Shown here piece after piece: positions 50,146 to 58,628 of a DNA stretch of 64,000 nt (position 1 is its first letter; the number at the start of each line of letters is the position of its first letter). The notes beneath the pieces are model-generated. The model saw nothing but the letters and a program-made list of their open reading frames with translations. It made no database searches and had not been told where the DNA came from. The DNA is from an uncultured Collinsella sp. (GTDB lineage: Bacteria > Actinomycetota > Coriobacteriia > Coriobacteriales > Coriobacteriaceae). The DNA lies in NCBI GenBank assembly GCA_958421655.1, contig CATZMG010000001.1, positions 32,749 through 96,748 on the forward strand, written 5' to 3'. The translations under genes were made by a program, and so were the position numbers.

Positions 50146-51231
50146 ATGGGTCTGATTCAAAAGAAGGACGAGAAGGACGAGATCGACGGCATCCAGATCA
50201 TCGAGCGCGGCGAAGGACCCGACGGTGATGAGGACGAGAAGATCGATCTGGTCGCCGGTACGTCTGCCGAGCACATTGCTGCCGGTACGACGGCCGAGGA
50301 GGAGGACGCCCGCCTGGAGGCTCAGATTGCCGCGGATGCCGCTGACGAGAATCTGATGCCCGAGGAGCAGGACGAGGACGACGACTCCGACGAAGACGAC
50401 CATACATCCAAGCACAAGAAGACGATGATTGCCGCCTTTGTGGTCGCTATCGTGATCGCTGCGGTGGTCGGCTTCTTTATCGGCAACGGTGGTTTTGGCG
50501 GCAAGGGTGTTGGCTCGGCGACCCTCACCGAGGACCAGCTCGATTCGACCGTGGCAAGCTATAGCTACAACGGCAAGAAGAGCGACATCACCGCGCGTGA
50601 GGCCATCGAGAGCCAGTACAGCCTCGACACCGTCAAGGATAGTGACGGCAACTATACTGCTCCTTCTGCCGACGTCATCCTGTCCTACGTGCGCAACAAG
50701 ATCCTGCTGGATGCTGCCGAGGACGAGGGCATTACCGTTTCTTCCAAGGAAATGAAGAAGTACGCCGAGGATTCCATCGGCACCTCCGACTACAAGACCA
50801 TGGCCACGCAGTATGGCGTGTCCAAGGACCAGGCCAAGCAGATCGTCCGTCAGTCCGCGACGCTGCAGAAGCTCTACAAGAAGAAGGTGGGCGATAGCTC
50901 CGCAAGTATGCCGACCGCCCCGACCGAGCCTTCTGACGGCAACGAGGAGACCGCGAGCAAGGACTACGCCGACTACATCATCAACCTTGCCGGCGACGAG
51001 TGGGATAGCGAAAAGGGTACCTGGAAGGACGCCGATAGCACCTACGCTAAGGCCTTCGCTGACGATGCCTTTACGGCCGATAGCGCTACCTATAAGCAGG
51101 CCATGACCGCCTATTACACCGCCTACCAGCAGTATTCCTCGCAGGCTTCGAGCGCCAGCTCCAAGTGGGCCGAGTATGCTAACGGCCTCTACGCCAAGGC
51201 CAACATCAGCATCTACGGCCTGTTTGCGTAA
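50146..51231 (+). CDS. Acidic membrane protein with SurA-like outside domain
   Basis: 361 residues. A roughly 90-residue N-terminal cytoplasmic region is extremely acidic, ending in a run DEDDDSDEDDH, then KHKK and one membrane helix (about 96-116). The rest is outside and helical: VILSYVRNKILLDAAEDEGI and KKYAEDSIGTSDYKTMATQYG look like the N-terminal chaperone part of SurA/PrsA-type proteins, but no PPIase domain is seen. Ser/Ala-rich C-terminus ends ANISIYGLFA. Function unknown. ACAAGGAGTAACTGAT precedes the ATG. Confidence 0.7.
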   Translation: MGLIQKKDEKDEIDGIQIIERGEGPDGDEDEKIDLVAGTSAEHIAAGTTAEEEDARLEAQIAADAADENLMPEEQDEDDDSDEDDHTSKHKKTMIAAFVVAIVIAAVVGFFIGNGGFGGKGVGSATLTEDQLDSTVASYSYNGKKSDITAREAIESQYSLDTVKDSDGNYTAPSADVILSYVRNKILLDAAEDEGITVSSKEMKKYAEDSIGTSDYKTMATQYGVSKDQAKQIVRQSATLQKLYKKKVGDSSASMPTAPTEPSDGNEETASKDYADYIINLAGDEWDSEKGTWKDADSTYAKAFADDAFTADSATYKQAMTAYYTAYQQYSSQASSASSKWAEYANGLYAKANISIYGLFA

Positions 51232-51273
51232 GGTTTGCCTGCACTACTGCGCGCTAACCGATCTACCTGATTG

Positions 51274-51312
51274 AGCCCGCTAGAACGGACAACGTTCTAG
51301 CGGGCTTTTTGT
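51274..51312 (+). terminator. Terminator of acidic membrane protein gene
   Basis: Perfect 14-bp stem AGCCCGCTAGAACG/CGTTCTAGCGGGCT around GACAA, then TTTTTG. Confidence 0.92.
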
Positions 51313-51388
51313 TACCGAAACCACTGGGGTAGGCCTCGAGCCCGCACAATGCTCCATCGGGTTTCCCTAATTCATCTTGGAAAACAAC

Positions 51389-51403
51389 TGCAAACGATTG
51401 CAA
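51389..51403. promoter_or_regulatory. LacI/cre-like palindrome
   Basis: TGCAAACGATTGCAA; GCAA-N4-TTGC with a central ACGA fits LacI-family operators. Confidence 0.5.
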
Positions 51404-51409
51404 GTAACC

Positions 51410-51437
51410 GGTGAACGGTCGAAAACTACCGTTCACC
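51410..51437. promoter_or_regulatory. Inverted repeat GGTGAACGGT..ACCGTTCACC
   Basis: Perfect 10-bp arms around an 8-base CGAAAACT spacer. A related unit, GGTAAACGGTCGAAATATCACCGTGAG, lies at 51628-51654 with imperfect arms. Confidence 0.6.
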
Positions 51438-51588
51438 GATAATCTCAAAACTGGTTCTAACTGGTATTAAGTCAAAAAGACCAATTCACATATCTTCACA
51501 ATGACCTGCAATTTTTCTACACGCTATTTTTAGCCGCCCTGCGTTGTTTAGACACGGGAAAAGTTTCGATCTTTTGCCAAAGCATTTC

Positions 51589-51599
51589 GAAACGGTTTC
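51589..51599. promoter_or_regulatory. Palindrome GAAACGGTTTC
   Basis: GAAAC-G-GTTTC, a cre/LacI-like core in the sequence TTTCGAAACGGTTTCAAAAC. A further AAAACGTTTT palindrome lies at 51662-51671. Confidence 0.5.
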
Positions 51600-51732
51600 A
51601 AAACCGCAGGTAGAAGTGTTAACGAGCGGTAAACGGTCGAAATATCACCGTGAGCGGTGCAAAAACGTTTTACCGTATAAATCAACGAAAGCGGCCTCTT
51701 CTGGGGTGATATAGTGACAACAACACGTCACG

Positions 51733-51761
51733 TGGTTACTACCAGTTTAGAAACCACTGGT
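51733..51761. promoter_or_regulatory. Candidate GntR operator TGGT-N4-ACCA, PTS promoter
   Basis: TGGTTACTACCA at 51733-51744 is identical to the core of the site before agaS (56025-56038); a second partial site, ACCACTGGT, follows at 51753-51761. The form TGGT-N4-ACCA resembles the operators of NagR/YvoA-type GntR proteins. Confidence 0.6.
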
Positions 51762-51861
51762 CTTCAAAGAACGCTTTCCAAGAAGCTTTAAGGGCGATTG
51801 CCCGCTGGCTTCCGAAAATCATCGGACTCAGATCGTACACACCTTCGGAAGGGAAATTTGA

Positions 51862-52305
51862 ATGGTTGGCTTTATTCTTACCGGTCATGGACAGTTCGCA
51901 CCCGGTCTTGCAAGCGCTATCGCTATGGTTGCCGGCGACCAGCCTGCTTTTACCGTCGTTCCTTTTGAGGGCGACCAGGCCGCATCCTACGGTGAGGATC
52001 TCCGCGCCGCTATTACCGCCATGCGCGAGGAGTGCGATGGCGTGCTTGTCTTTACCGACCTGCTTGGCGGCACCCCGTTCAACCAGTCGATGATGATTGC
52101 CCAGGATGTCGACAACGTCGAGGTTCTGACTGGCACCAACCTTCCCATGGTTATTGAGCTTCTGTTCCTCCGCGGCAATGCCACGCTCGCCGAGCTTGGC
52201 GAGCAGGCCGTGACCGTTGGCCAGACGGGCGTCACCGCCCAGACGGTCGCATCCGTTGCCGGCTCCGAGGAAGAGGATATCTTCGGCGACGAGGACGGCA
52301 TTTAA
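51862..52305 (+). CDS. PTS mannose-class IIA component
   Basis: 147 residues. MVGFILTGHGQFAPGLASAI carries the phosphorylated His (residue 9) in the family setting; TDLLGGTPFNQS follows in the second half. It accepts phosphate from HPr and passes it to IIB (52623). An acidic tail EEEDIFGDEDG is present. It is the first gene of the operon IIA-YajC-IIB-IIC-IID, and its stop overlaps the ATG of yajC by one base. In the Aga system this subunit is AgaF. Control is probably by the palindromes at 51389-51761. Confidence 0.9.
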   Translation: MVGFILTGHGQFAPGLASAIAMVAGDQPAFTVVPFEGDQAASYGEDLRAAITAMREECDGVLVFTDLLGGTPFNQSMMIAQDVDNVEVLTGTNLPMVIELLFLRGNATLAELGEQAVTVGQTGVTAQTVASVAGSEEEDIFGDEDGI

Positions 52306-52586
52306 TGGCCGATTTCGGAGCCAACGTCCTGAGCTCCTCGGTCGCCCTTTTAGGCCTGCTTGTCATCATGGGCTTGATTTACACCATCTGGTCGCAAATC
52401 AACATGAAGAAGAAGCAGAAGTACTTCAAGGAGCTGCACACCGAGCTCAAGCCGGGTCAGGAGGTTCTTTTCGCCGGCGGTATCTACGGAACCGTCAAAG
52501 GCTTCGAAGGCGAGAAGGTCCAGATCAAAGTCCGATCCGGAGCCGTCGTAGATGTTTCGCGTTACGCGATTCAGGAGATCAAGTAA
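52305..52586 (+). CDS. YajC-family protein inside PTS operon
   Basis: 93 residues: one membrane helix (about residues 8-28), a Lys-rich KKKQKYFKELHTELKPGQEV stretch, and the YajC core GGIYGTVKGFEGEKVQIKVRSG. YajC normally joins SecDF, yet here it overlaps the IIA stop (TAATGG) and is 36 bases before IIB. A YajC homologue in a mannose-class PTS operon is also known from the pneumococcal hyaluronan locus, which suggests a shared PTS-linked role. A separate housekeeping yajC is probably elsewhere in the genome, but this cannot be checked here. Confidence 0.85.
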   Translation: MADFGANVLSSSVALLGLLVIMGLIYTIWSQINMKKKQKYFKELHTELKPGQEVLFAGGIYGTVKGFEGEKVQIKVRSGAVVDVSRYAIQEIK

Positions 52587-52622
52587 CTGTCGTCAGCAAA
52601 TATCGAAAGGAAGCTGATCAAC

Positions 52623-53105
52623 ATGGCAGAACCCAACATTCTTCTTACCCGCATCGATAACCGACTGGTTCATGGTCAGGTTGCCACCCAGTGGAACTCC
52701 ACTCTGGGCTCCAACCTCATCCTCGTCGCCAACGACGACGTGGCGTCCAACACCATGCGCCAGAACCTCATGAAGATGGCCGCTCCCGCCGGCGTCGCTA
52801 CGCGTTTCTTCTCCCTGCAGAAGACCATCGACGTCATTGGCAAGGCGAGCCCGCGCCAGAAGATCTTCATCGTGGCCGAAACACCGGAAGACGTGCTTAC
52901 GCTCGTCAAGGGCGGTGTGCCTATAAAGAAGGTAAACATCGGCAACATGCACATGTCGGAAGGAAAGCGCCAAGTCGCCACCTCCGTCGCAGTTAACGAC
53001 GAGGATGTCGCTGCGTTTAAAGAGCTGCAGGAATTGGGGGTGGAGTTGGAGATCAGGCGCGTTCCGAGCACGCCTGTTGAGGACACGAGCAAGCTCTTCT
53101 CGTAA
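52623..53105 (+). CDS. PTS mannose-class IIB component
   Basis: 160 residues. MAEPNILLTRIDNRLVHGQV carries the phosphorylated His17 of mannose-class IIB, followed by ATQWNSTLGSNLILVANDD. The rest fits the family, with FIVAETPEDVLTLVKGGV and KRQVATSVAVNDEDVAAF. GAAAGGAAGCTGATCAAC precedes the ATG. A paralogue at 63442 shares about half its residues but has Tyr in place of this His. Confidence 0.93.
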   Translation: MAEPNILLTRIDNRLVHGQVATQWNSTLGSNLILVANDDVASNTMRQNLMKMAAPAGVATRFFSLQKTIDVIGKASPRQKIFIVAETPEDVLTLVKGGVPIKKVNIGNMHMSEGKRQVATSVAVNDEDVAAFKELQELGVELEIRRVPSTPVEDTSKLFS

Positions 53106-53195
53106 TCCTCGTGATCCACGTTGTCAGGAGTGAAACCCTGACGTTCTGTACGTGATATCCAAAGTGCGTACATACATTTTGAAAGGAGGAGCAAG

Positions 53196-53996
53196 ATGGA
53201 ATACTCGATCATCCAGATCGCTCTGGTCTTCGTTGTCACGTTCATCGCGGCAATCGACCAGTTTGACTTCCTCGAGTCTCTCTATCAGCCCATCGTCACC
53301 GGCGCCGTCATCGGTCTTATCCTTGGCGACCTCAACACCGGTCTTCTCGTGGGTGGTACCTATCAGCTCATGACGATCGGCAACATGCCGATCGGAGGCG
53401 CTCAGCCGCCTAACGCCGTCATCGGCGGCATCATGGCAGCCATTCTCGCTATCGCCACGGGCCTCGAGCCCAACGCGGCAGTCGGCCTCGCCATTCCGTT
53501 CGCTCTGCTTGGCCAGCTTGGCGTTACCCTGGTCTTCACGCTTATGTCCCCGCTTATGTCCACGGCCGATAACATGGCTCACAACGCGGACACCAAGGGC
53601 ATCGAGCGCCTGAACTACTTCGCCATGGCTCTGCTCGGCCTGATCTTCGCTGTCGTCGTCACCCTGTTCTTCATCGCTGGCGCTACCATCGGTCAGACCA
53701 TCGCTTCTGCCATCCCGACGTGGCTGCAGACCGGTCTGTCCGCTGCAGGCGGCATGATGCGCTTCGTCGGCTTCGCCGTCCTGCTCAAGGTTATGATGAA
53801 CCGCGATATGTGGGGCTTCTTCCTCATGGGCTTCGGCCTCGCGCTCATCACCGTTGCCAACGATTCGCTGGCAACCCCTGCTCTGCTCATCCTCGCTCTC
53901 ATCGGCTTCGGCATCGCTTTCTGGGACTTCCAGCAGCAGACCGAGCTGAAGGGTGCAGCTGTTTCTGACGGAGGTGACTTCGAAGATGGCATCTAA
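53196..53996 (+). CDS. PTS mannose-class IIC component
   Basis: 266 residues, hydrophobic throughout with about 7-8 membrane segments. The family block TGAVIGLILGDLNTGLLVGGTYQLMTIG is split across the first membrane hairpin, and GGAQPPNAVIGGIMAAILAI follows. It forms the sugar channel with IID. GAAAGGAGGAGCAAG precedes the ATG. The 3' end overlaps IID by 11 bases, showing translational coupling. The 90 bases before it contain a weak GTCAGG/CCTGAC hairpin. Confidence 0.93.
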   Translation: MEYSIIQIALVFVVTFIAAIDQFDFLESLYQPIVTGAVIGLILGDLNTGLLVGGTYQLMTIGNMPIGGAQPPNAVIGGIMAAILAIATGLEPNAAVGLAIPFALLGQLGVTLVFTLMSPLMSTADNMAHNADTKGIERLNYFAMALLGLIFAVVVTLFFIAGATIGQTIASAIPTWLQTGLSAAGGMMRFVGFAVLLKVMMNRDMWGFFLMGFGLALITVANDSLATPALLILALIGFGIAFWDFQQQTELKGAAVSDGGDFEDGI

Positions 53997-55068
53997 TGAG
54001 TATGTGATCCCGGAGCACTACGAGGATCTTACTCCTGCTCCGCAGCTCGACCAGAAGACCCTCAACAAGATGGCTTGGCGCTCCTGCTTCCTGCAGGCCT
54101 CGTTCAACTACGAGCGTATGCAGGCCGCTGGCTGGCTCTACTCCATCATCCCCGGTCTGGAGAAGATCCACACCAACAAGAACGACCTCGCGGCTTCCAT
54201 GAGCCACAACCTGGAGTTCTTCAACACCCACCCGTTCCTCGTCACCTTTGTTATGGGCATCGTGCTTTCGCTCGAGCAGAACAAGGTTGACATCCCCACG
54301 ATCCGCGCCGTCCGCGTCGCCGCAATGGGCCCGCTCGGTGGTATCGGTGACGCCCTGTTCTGGCTGACGCTCGTGCCTATCACGGCCGGCATCACCTCCA
54401 ACATGGCCATCAACGGCAACGCCGCTGCGCCGATCATCTTCCTGGTGATCTTCAACGCCGTCCAGTTCGCTCTGCGCTTCTGGCTCATGAACTGGTCCTA
54501 CAAGCTTGGCACCAGCGCTATTGACGCTCTGACCGCCAACATGCAGGCCTTCACGCGTGCCGCTTCCATCATGGGCGTCTTCGTCGTCGGTTGCCTGGTC
54601 GTCACCATGGGTGGCACCCAGATCAACCTCCAGATCCCCAACGGCACCACCCGTGGCCTTGCCCCTACTACCGTGATCGTCTCCGAGAAGGAGGCCGAGA
54701 ACTTCACCGGTATGGAGGGCATCGATACCGAGACCGCTGAGGCCGGTACCATCGCCATGACCGATGAGGACGGCAACGCCCTCACCGCCACCGATGCCGA
54801 CGGCAACGAGGTCAAGTGCGGCGTCGCCGATCTGGGCAACGGCATGGAGTCCGTGACCTACGCTACCGTTACCGAGGATCCGGTCAACTTCTCTGTTGCC
54901 GACACCCTCAACACCATCGTCCCGAAGCTCGTCCCGCTTATGCTTACGCTGCTGCTTTACTACATGTTCGCTAAGCACAGCTGGACCCCGACCAAGGGCA
55001 TTCTCCTGCTCTTCGTCCTTGGCATCCTGGGCGCTGGCCCGCTTGGTCTCTGGCCGAGCATCTGGTAA
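53986..55068 (+). CDS. PTS mannose-class IID component, with extra loop
   Basis: 360 residues, longer than the typical 270-300. MASNEYVIPEHYEDLTPAPQ precedes the family core LNKMAWRSCFLQASFNYERMQAAGW, HPFLVTFVMGIVLSLEQNK and GPLGGIGDALFWL. Between residues about 225 and 300 there is an insertion rich in Asp, Gly, Thr and Glu (ending near TYATVTEDP) before the last membrane segments. ATG 53986 has GGAGGTGACTTCGAAG upstream and overlaps the IIC stop. It completes the transporter. Confidence 0.9.
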   Translation: MASNEYVIPEHYEDLTPAPQLDQKTLNKMAWRSCFLQASFNYERMQAAGWLYSIIPGLEKIHTNKNDLAASMSHNLEFFNTHPFLVTFVMGIVLSLEQNKVDIPTIRAVRVAAMGPLGGIGDALFWLTLVPITAGITSNMAINGNAAAPIIFLVIFNAVQFALRFWLMNWSYKLGTSAIDALTANMQAFTRAASIMGVFVVGCLVVTMGGTQINLQIPNGTTRGLAPTTVIVSEKEAENFTGMEGIDTETAEAGTIAMTDEDGNALTATDADGNEVKCGVADLGNGMESVTYATVTEDPVNFSVADTLNTIVPKLVPLMLTLLLYYMFAKHSWTPTKGILLLFVLGILGAGPLGLWPSIW

Positions 55069-55134
55069 GGCTCTAGCTTGAGGGGTGTGTCCCTACGCGG
55101 CTCACACCCCGACCCCTTAAGCCATGTGTATGTT

Positions 55135-55174
55135 AAAAGCCGCGCGCTCTTTCGAGCACGCGGCTTTTGTTTTC
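55135..55174 (+). terminator. PTS operon terminator
   Basis: AAAAGCCGCG/CGCGGCTTTT with inner GCTC/GAGC pairing, followed by GTTTTC. Confidence 0.9.
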
Positions 55175-55253
55175 TTGATGATTCGGGTGTTGCAGACTGA
55201 TAATGCTTAACACCCTTGGTAGTTAGCCGAATTCGAGCAAAAGGGAGGATAGG

Positions 55254-55985
55254 ATGGCGATCGGAGCGCGTAAGCAACCGCTGTACGATCAGCTGGTCGA
55301 TATTCTGACCGAAAAGATCGACCATGAATATCGCGCCGGTGACATGATTCCTTCCGAGCGCGAACTTTCGGAGCGCTATGGTCTCTCGCGCACTACGGTA
55401 CGCCTGGCTCTGCAGGAACTGGAGCGTTTAGGACTGGTGGTTCGGCAGCACGGTCGCGGTACCTTTGTGACCGACCGTTCGGCAAAAGCAACCAATCTTA
55501 TGCAGTCCTACAGCTTTACCGAGCAGATGCGCGCGATGGGTCGCGACCCCGAGACCACGATTCTCGAGTTTTGCGAGATGGAGGCCGATAAGAATCTGGC
55601 CGAGCATATGGGATTGCGTATCGGTGATCGCATTTTTAAGCTTAAGCGCCTTCGTTCTGCCGATAACATGCCCATGATGGTCGAACGCAGCTATCTACCG
55701 GTTCGTCAATTTCTGTCCCTAAAGCGACCACTGCTGGAGCGTAAGCCGCTTTACGATGTGATTGAGCAAGACTTTCAGCAAAAGATTCGCGTGGCCGAAG
55801 AGGAGTTCTATGCGAGCATAGCCCGTCCCACCGACGCCCACCTTTTGGGAATTGTCGAGGGCTCGCCTGTGCTCGATTTGGTCAGGACTACGTATAACGA
55901 GTCAAACGAGGTTGTGGAGTATACACTCTCGGTTGCTCGTGCCGATCAGTTTAAATACAAGGTTTACCACCAGCGTAGCAACTAG
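55254..55985 (+). CDS. GntR/HutC regulator (NagR/YvoA-like), likely controls the amino-sugar genes
   Basis: 243 residues. Winged helix KQPLYDQLVDILTEKIDHEY... with MIPSERELSERYGLSRTTVRLALQELE and RQHGRGTFV, then a UTRA domain FKLKRLRSADNMPMMVERSYL ... VVEYTLSVARADQFKY, the pattern of NagR/YvoA and related amino-sugar regulators. GGGAGGATAGG precedes the ATG. It lies between the PTS operon and agaS; TGGT-N4-ACCA sites occur at both flanking promoters, so it is the best candidate to bind them. The effector is probably a sugar 6-phosphate. Confidence 0.9.
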   Translation: MAIGARKQPLYDQLVDILTEKIDHEYRAGDMIPSERELSERYGLSRTTVRLALQELERLGLVVRQHGRGTFVTDRSAKATNLMQSYSFTEQMRAMGRDPETTILEFCEMEADKNLAEHMGLRIGDRIFKLKRLRSADNMPMMVERSYLPVRQFLSLKRPLLERKPLYDVIEQDFQQKIRVAEEEFYASIARPTDAHLLGIVEGSPVLDLVRTTYNESNEVVEYTLSVARADQFKYKVYHQRSN

Positions 55986-56024
55986 TGTCCGCATCGTTTC
56001 CATATGATGATTCTTTGCATTTAA

Positions 56025-56060
56025 CTGGTTACTACCAGATAACCAACCGAAGTGTATAAT
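56025..56060 (+). promoter_or_regulatory. agaS promoter and operator
   Basis: CTGGTTACTACCAG at 56025-56038 (perfect 5-bp arms) overlaps where the -35 box should be for the TATAAT at 56055-56060. Binding of a repressor here would block RNA polymerase. Confidence 0.6.
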
Positions 56061-56099
56061 TGCACGTCAGAGGATTACTTCTAGAGAGAGGTATTAGAA

Positions 56100-57266
56100 A
56101 TGTTCGAGAAGAGTGTCGAGGAGCTCACCGAGCTCGGCGCCCAGATCACCACGGCCGAGATTGCTCAGCAGCCCGAGCTTTGGCGTGATACGCTCAACAT
56201 CTATCGCGAGAACAAGGAGGCCATCGAGGCCTTCCTGGCCGAGGCTCGCGCTATGGGCGAGGGTCGTCTGTCCGTTGTCTTCACCGGTGCCGGTACGTCC
56301 GACTACGTTGGCGATACCTGCGCCCCGTACCTGCGTCACGCTGGCAACACTGATCTCTACGACTTTAAGCCCATCGCCACGACCGACATCGTGAGCGCTC
56401 CGCGCGACTTCCTGCGCGCCGAGGATCCCACGCTCGTGGTTTCCTTTGCCCGCTCTGGCAACAGCCCCGAGAGCCTTGCCGCCGTTGCCGTTGCCAAGGA
56501 GCTCGTCCACAACGTCAAGTTCCTCAACATCACCTGCGCTCCCGAGGGCAAGCTCGCCGTCGAGTCTGCCGATGATCCCAATGCGTTGACGCTGCTCATT
56601 CCGCGCGCCAACGACAAGGGCTTCGCCATGACCGGTTCTTATTCCTGCATGACCCTGCTCTCCACCCTTATTTTCGACACTGCCTCTGACGAGCAGAAGG
56701 CCGAGTGGGTCGAGACCATCGCCAAGATGGGCGAGGAGGTTATCGCTCGCGAGTCCGAGATCGCCGATTACCTGGCTGGCGACTTCAACCGCGTGACCTA
56801 CTTGGGTTCTGGCTCCTTCGGTGGCCTTGCCCAGGAGAGTCAGCTCAAGATCCTTGAGCTCGCTCACGGTCTGGTCGCTACTTCCTACGACACCTCCATG
56901 GGCTATCGTCACGGACCTAAGTCCTTCGTCGACGATAAGACGCTCGTCTTCGTGTTCGTCAATAACGACGCCTACACCCGTCAGTACGACATCGACATCC
57001 TCAACGAGATCGGTGGCGACGAGATCGCTCAGCACACCATCGCCGTTCAGCAGGAAGGTGCCACCGTCTATGAGGGTGAGTCCTTCACCTTTAAGGGCTA
57101 CGAGGCACTTCCCGAGGGCTACCTTGCTCTGCCGTTCGTGATGTTTGCCCAGGCTATCAGCTTGCTCAACTCCGTGCGCGTGGGCAACACACCCGATACG
57201 CCGAGCCCCACCGGCACGGTCAACCGCGTGGTTAAGGGCGTGACGATTCACCCCTTCACCGCTTAA
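56100..57266 (+). CDS. agaS: SIS-domain aminosugar-6-phosphate deaminase/isomerase, AgaS-like
   Basis: 388 residues, the same length as E. coli AgaS (384). Two SIS domains: the first with FTGAGTSDYVGDTCAPYL and SFARSGNSPESLAAV, the second with YLGSGSFGGLAQESQLKILE and TSYDTSMGYRHGPKSFVDD. AgaS converts galactosamine-6-P to tagatose-6-P and ammonia; GlmS-like glucosamine-6-P isomerisation is the main alternative. The position beside PTS, nagA and a LacC kinase supports the Aga route. AGAGAGGTATTAGAA precedes the ATG; the operator at 56025 controls it. Confidence 0.85.
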   Translation: MFEKSVEELTELGAQITTAEIAQQPELWRDTLNIYRENKEAIEAFLAEARAMGEGRLSVVFTGAGTSDYVGDTCAPYLRHAGNTDLYDFKPIATTDIVSAPRDFLRAEDPTLVVSFARSGNSPESLAAVAVAKELVHNVKFLNITCAPEGKLAVESADDPNALTLLIPRANDKGFAMTGSYSCMTLLSTLIFDTASDEQKAEWVETIAKMGEEVIARESEIADYLAGDFNRVTYLGSGSFGGLAQESQLKILELAHGLVATSYDTSMGYRHGPKSFVDDKTLVFVFVNNDAYTRQYDIDILNEIGGDEIAQHTIAVQQEGATVYEGESFTFKGYEALPEGYLALPFVMFAQAISLLNSVRVGNTPDTPSPTGTVNRVVKGVTIHPFTA

Positions 57267-57284
57267 TCGCGTCCCCCTGTAAGG

Positions 57285-57322
57285 GCGCCCGTCCGCTCAT
57301 AACGGCGGGCGGGCGCTTTTTG
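57285..57322 (+). terminator. agaS terminator
   Basis: GCGCCCGTCCGC pairs with GCGGGCGGGCGC with one mismatch, followed by TTTTTG. Confidence 0.88.
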
Positions 57323-57383
57323 TTTTACGTGAGCTGGGTATAAGCATCACTAAAGTCAACTGCTTTAGAAGCAAGGAGTGCAT

Positions 57384-58553
57384 ATGAGCACGTACGCAAT
57401 TAAGGCTGACAAGTTCTTCTTGCCGGCAGGCCCGCAACTGGGCGGCTATCTTATGGTCGAGGATGGCGTCTTTGGCGCCTGGCAGGCCGACGAGCCCTCT
57501 TGTGAGATTAAGGACTACACGGGATCGTGGATCGCACCGGGTATGGTCGATACTCACATCCATGGCTTCTACAACCACTCAACTACCGATAACGATCCCG
57601 AGGGCATCGATATCAGCTCGACCGAGCTCGCCCGTCGCGGCACCACCAGCTGGCTGCCCACGACGTTCACCGATGGCGTCGAGCAGATCAAGGACGCCTG
57701 CGCCGCCATCGCTCAGGCGGACGAGGGTCGCGGCCCCGACTTCTGCGGTGCTCGCATTCAGGGCATCTACCTGGAGGGCCCCTTCTTTACCATGAAGCAC
57801 GTGGGCGCGCAGAACCCCGCTTACCTGATCGATCCCTCCGAGGAGGTCTTCGATCAGTGGCAGGAGGCTGCGGGTGGTCGCATCGTTAAGAGCGCCATGG
57901 CGGCCGAGCGCGACGGTGCCGCTGCTTATGCGGCCGCTCTGAACGCCAAGGGCGTGGTGACCAGCATCGGTCACTCCGACGCCACCTACGATGAGTGCAT
58001 CGCCGCTATCAACGCCGGTGCCAGCTGCTTTACGCATACCTATAACGGTCAGCGCGGGCTGCATCACCGTGAGCCCGGTGTCGTGGGCGCTGCCATGTCC
58101 ACGCCCGAGACCTACGCCGAGATCATCTGTGACGGCAAGCACGTTAACCCTGCCGCCATCAAGGCGCTGCTGCAGGCAAAGGGCTGGCAACACACGGTGC
58201 TCATCACTGACTGCCTGGGCTGCGGCGGCATGCCCGAGGGCAGCTACACCAGTGGTGGCATGGACGTCATCATGAAGGACAACCTGTGCTGGCTCGCTGA
58301 CGGCAAGAGCATTGCCGGCTCGGTGCTCACGCTTGCCCAGGGCGTCAAGAACATCGTCGACTGGGGCATCGCCAGCGCCGATATCGCCATTCGCATGGCA
58401 ACCGAGGTGCCGGCACGCTCCGCGCACATCGAGGATAAGTGCGGCAGCATCATGCCGGGTCGCGACGCCGACTTTGTCGTGTTCGACCATGAGCTCACCC
58501 TCGTCGAGACGTATGTTGGCGGCCAGAGCGTCGGCAACGCCTTTACCGAGTAA
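57384..58553 (+). CDS. nagA: N-acetylhexosamine-6-phosphate deacetylase
   Basis: 389 residues. The amidohydrolase metal site is DTHIHGFYNHST, with YLEGPFF carrying the metal-binding Glu, GHSDATYDE and SCFTHTYNGQRGLHHREPGV, then LITDCLGCGGMP with the catalytic Asp. The enzyme removes acetate from GlcNAc-6-P or GalNAc-6-P; with AgaS beside it the galacto form is favoured (inference). AAGGAGTGCAT precedes the ATG at 57384. Its last 42 codons are duplicated as a degenerate remnant at 61284-61412. Confidence 0.93.
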   Translation: MSTYAIKADKFFLPAGPQLGGYLMVEDGVFGAWQADEPSCEIKDYTGSWIAPGMVDTHIHGFYNHSTTDNDPEGIDISSTELARRGTTSWLPTTFTDGVEQIKDACAAIAQADEGRGPDFCGARIQGIYLEGPFFTMKHVGAQNPAYLIDPSEEVFDQWQEAAGGRIVKSAMAAERDGAAAYAAALNAKGVVTSIGHSDATYDECIAAINAGASCFTHTYNGQRGLHHREPGVVGAAMSTPETYAEIICDGKHVNPAAIKALLQAKGWQHTVLITDCLGCGGMPEGSYTSGGMDVIMKDNLCWLADGKSIAGSVLTLAQGVKNIVDWGIASADIAIRMATEVPARSAHIEDKCGSIMPGRDADFVVFDHELTLVETYVGGQSVGNAFTE

Positions 58554-58561
58554 CGATAGAA

Positions 58562-58600
58562 AAAGACGGCGGGCCCGAATCTGCTCGGACCCGCCGTATG
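58562..58600 (-). terminator. Terminator of flavodoxin gene (leftward)
   Basis: ACGGCGGGCCCGA pairs with TCGGACCCGCCGT. On the minus strand it is followed by CTTTTTC. It also may stop nagA transcripts. Confidence 0.75.
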
Positions 58601-58628
58601 GGTTAAACGCTCAAAAGCACCTTCACAG

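Larger units (their letters stand above)
51313..51861. other. Long AT-richer control region upstream of PTS operon
   Basis: 549 bases without a gene. It holds at least five palindromes of three kinds (listed separately) and short AT-rich patches. A GGAAGGGAAATTTGA ribosome site closes it. It is by far the largest regulatory region in the window. Confidence 0.7.
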
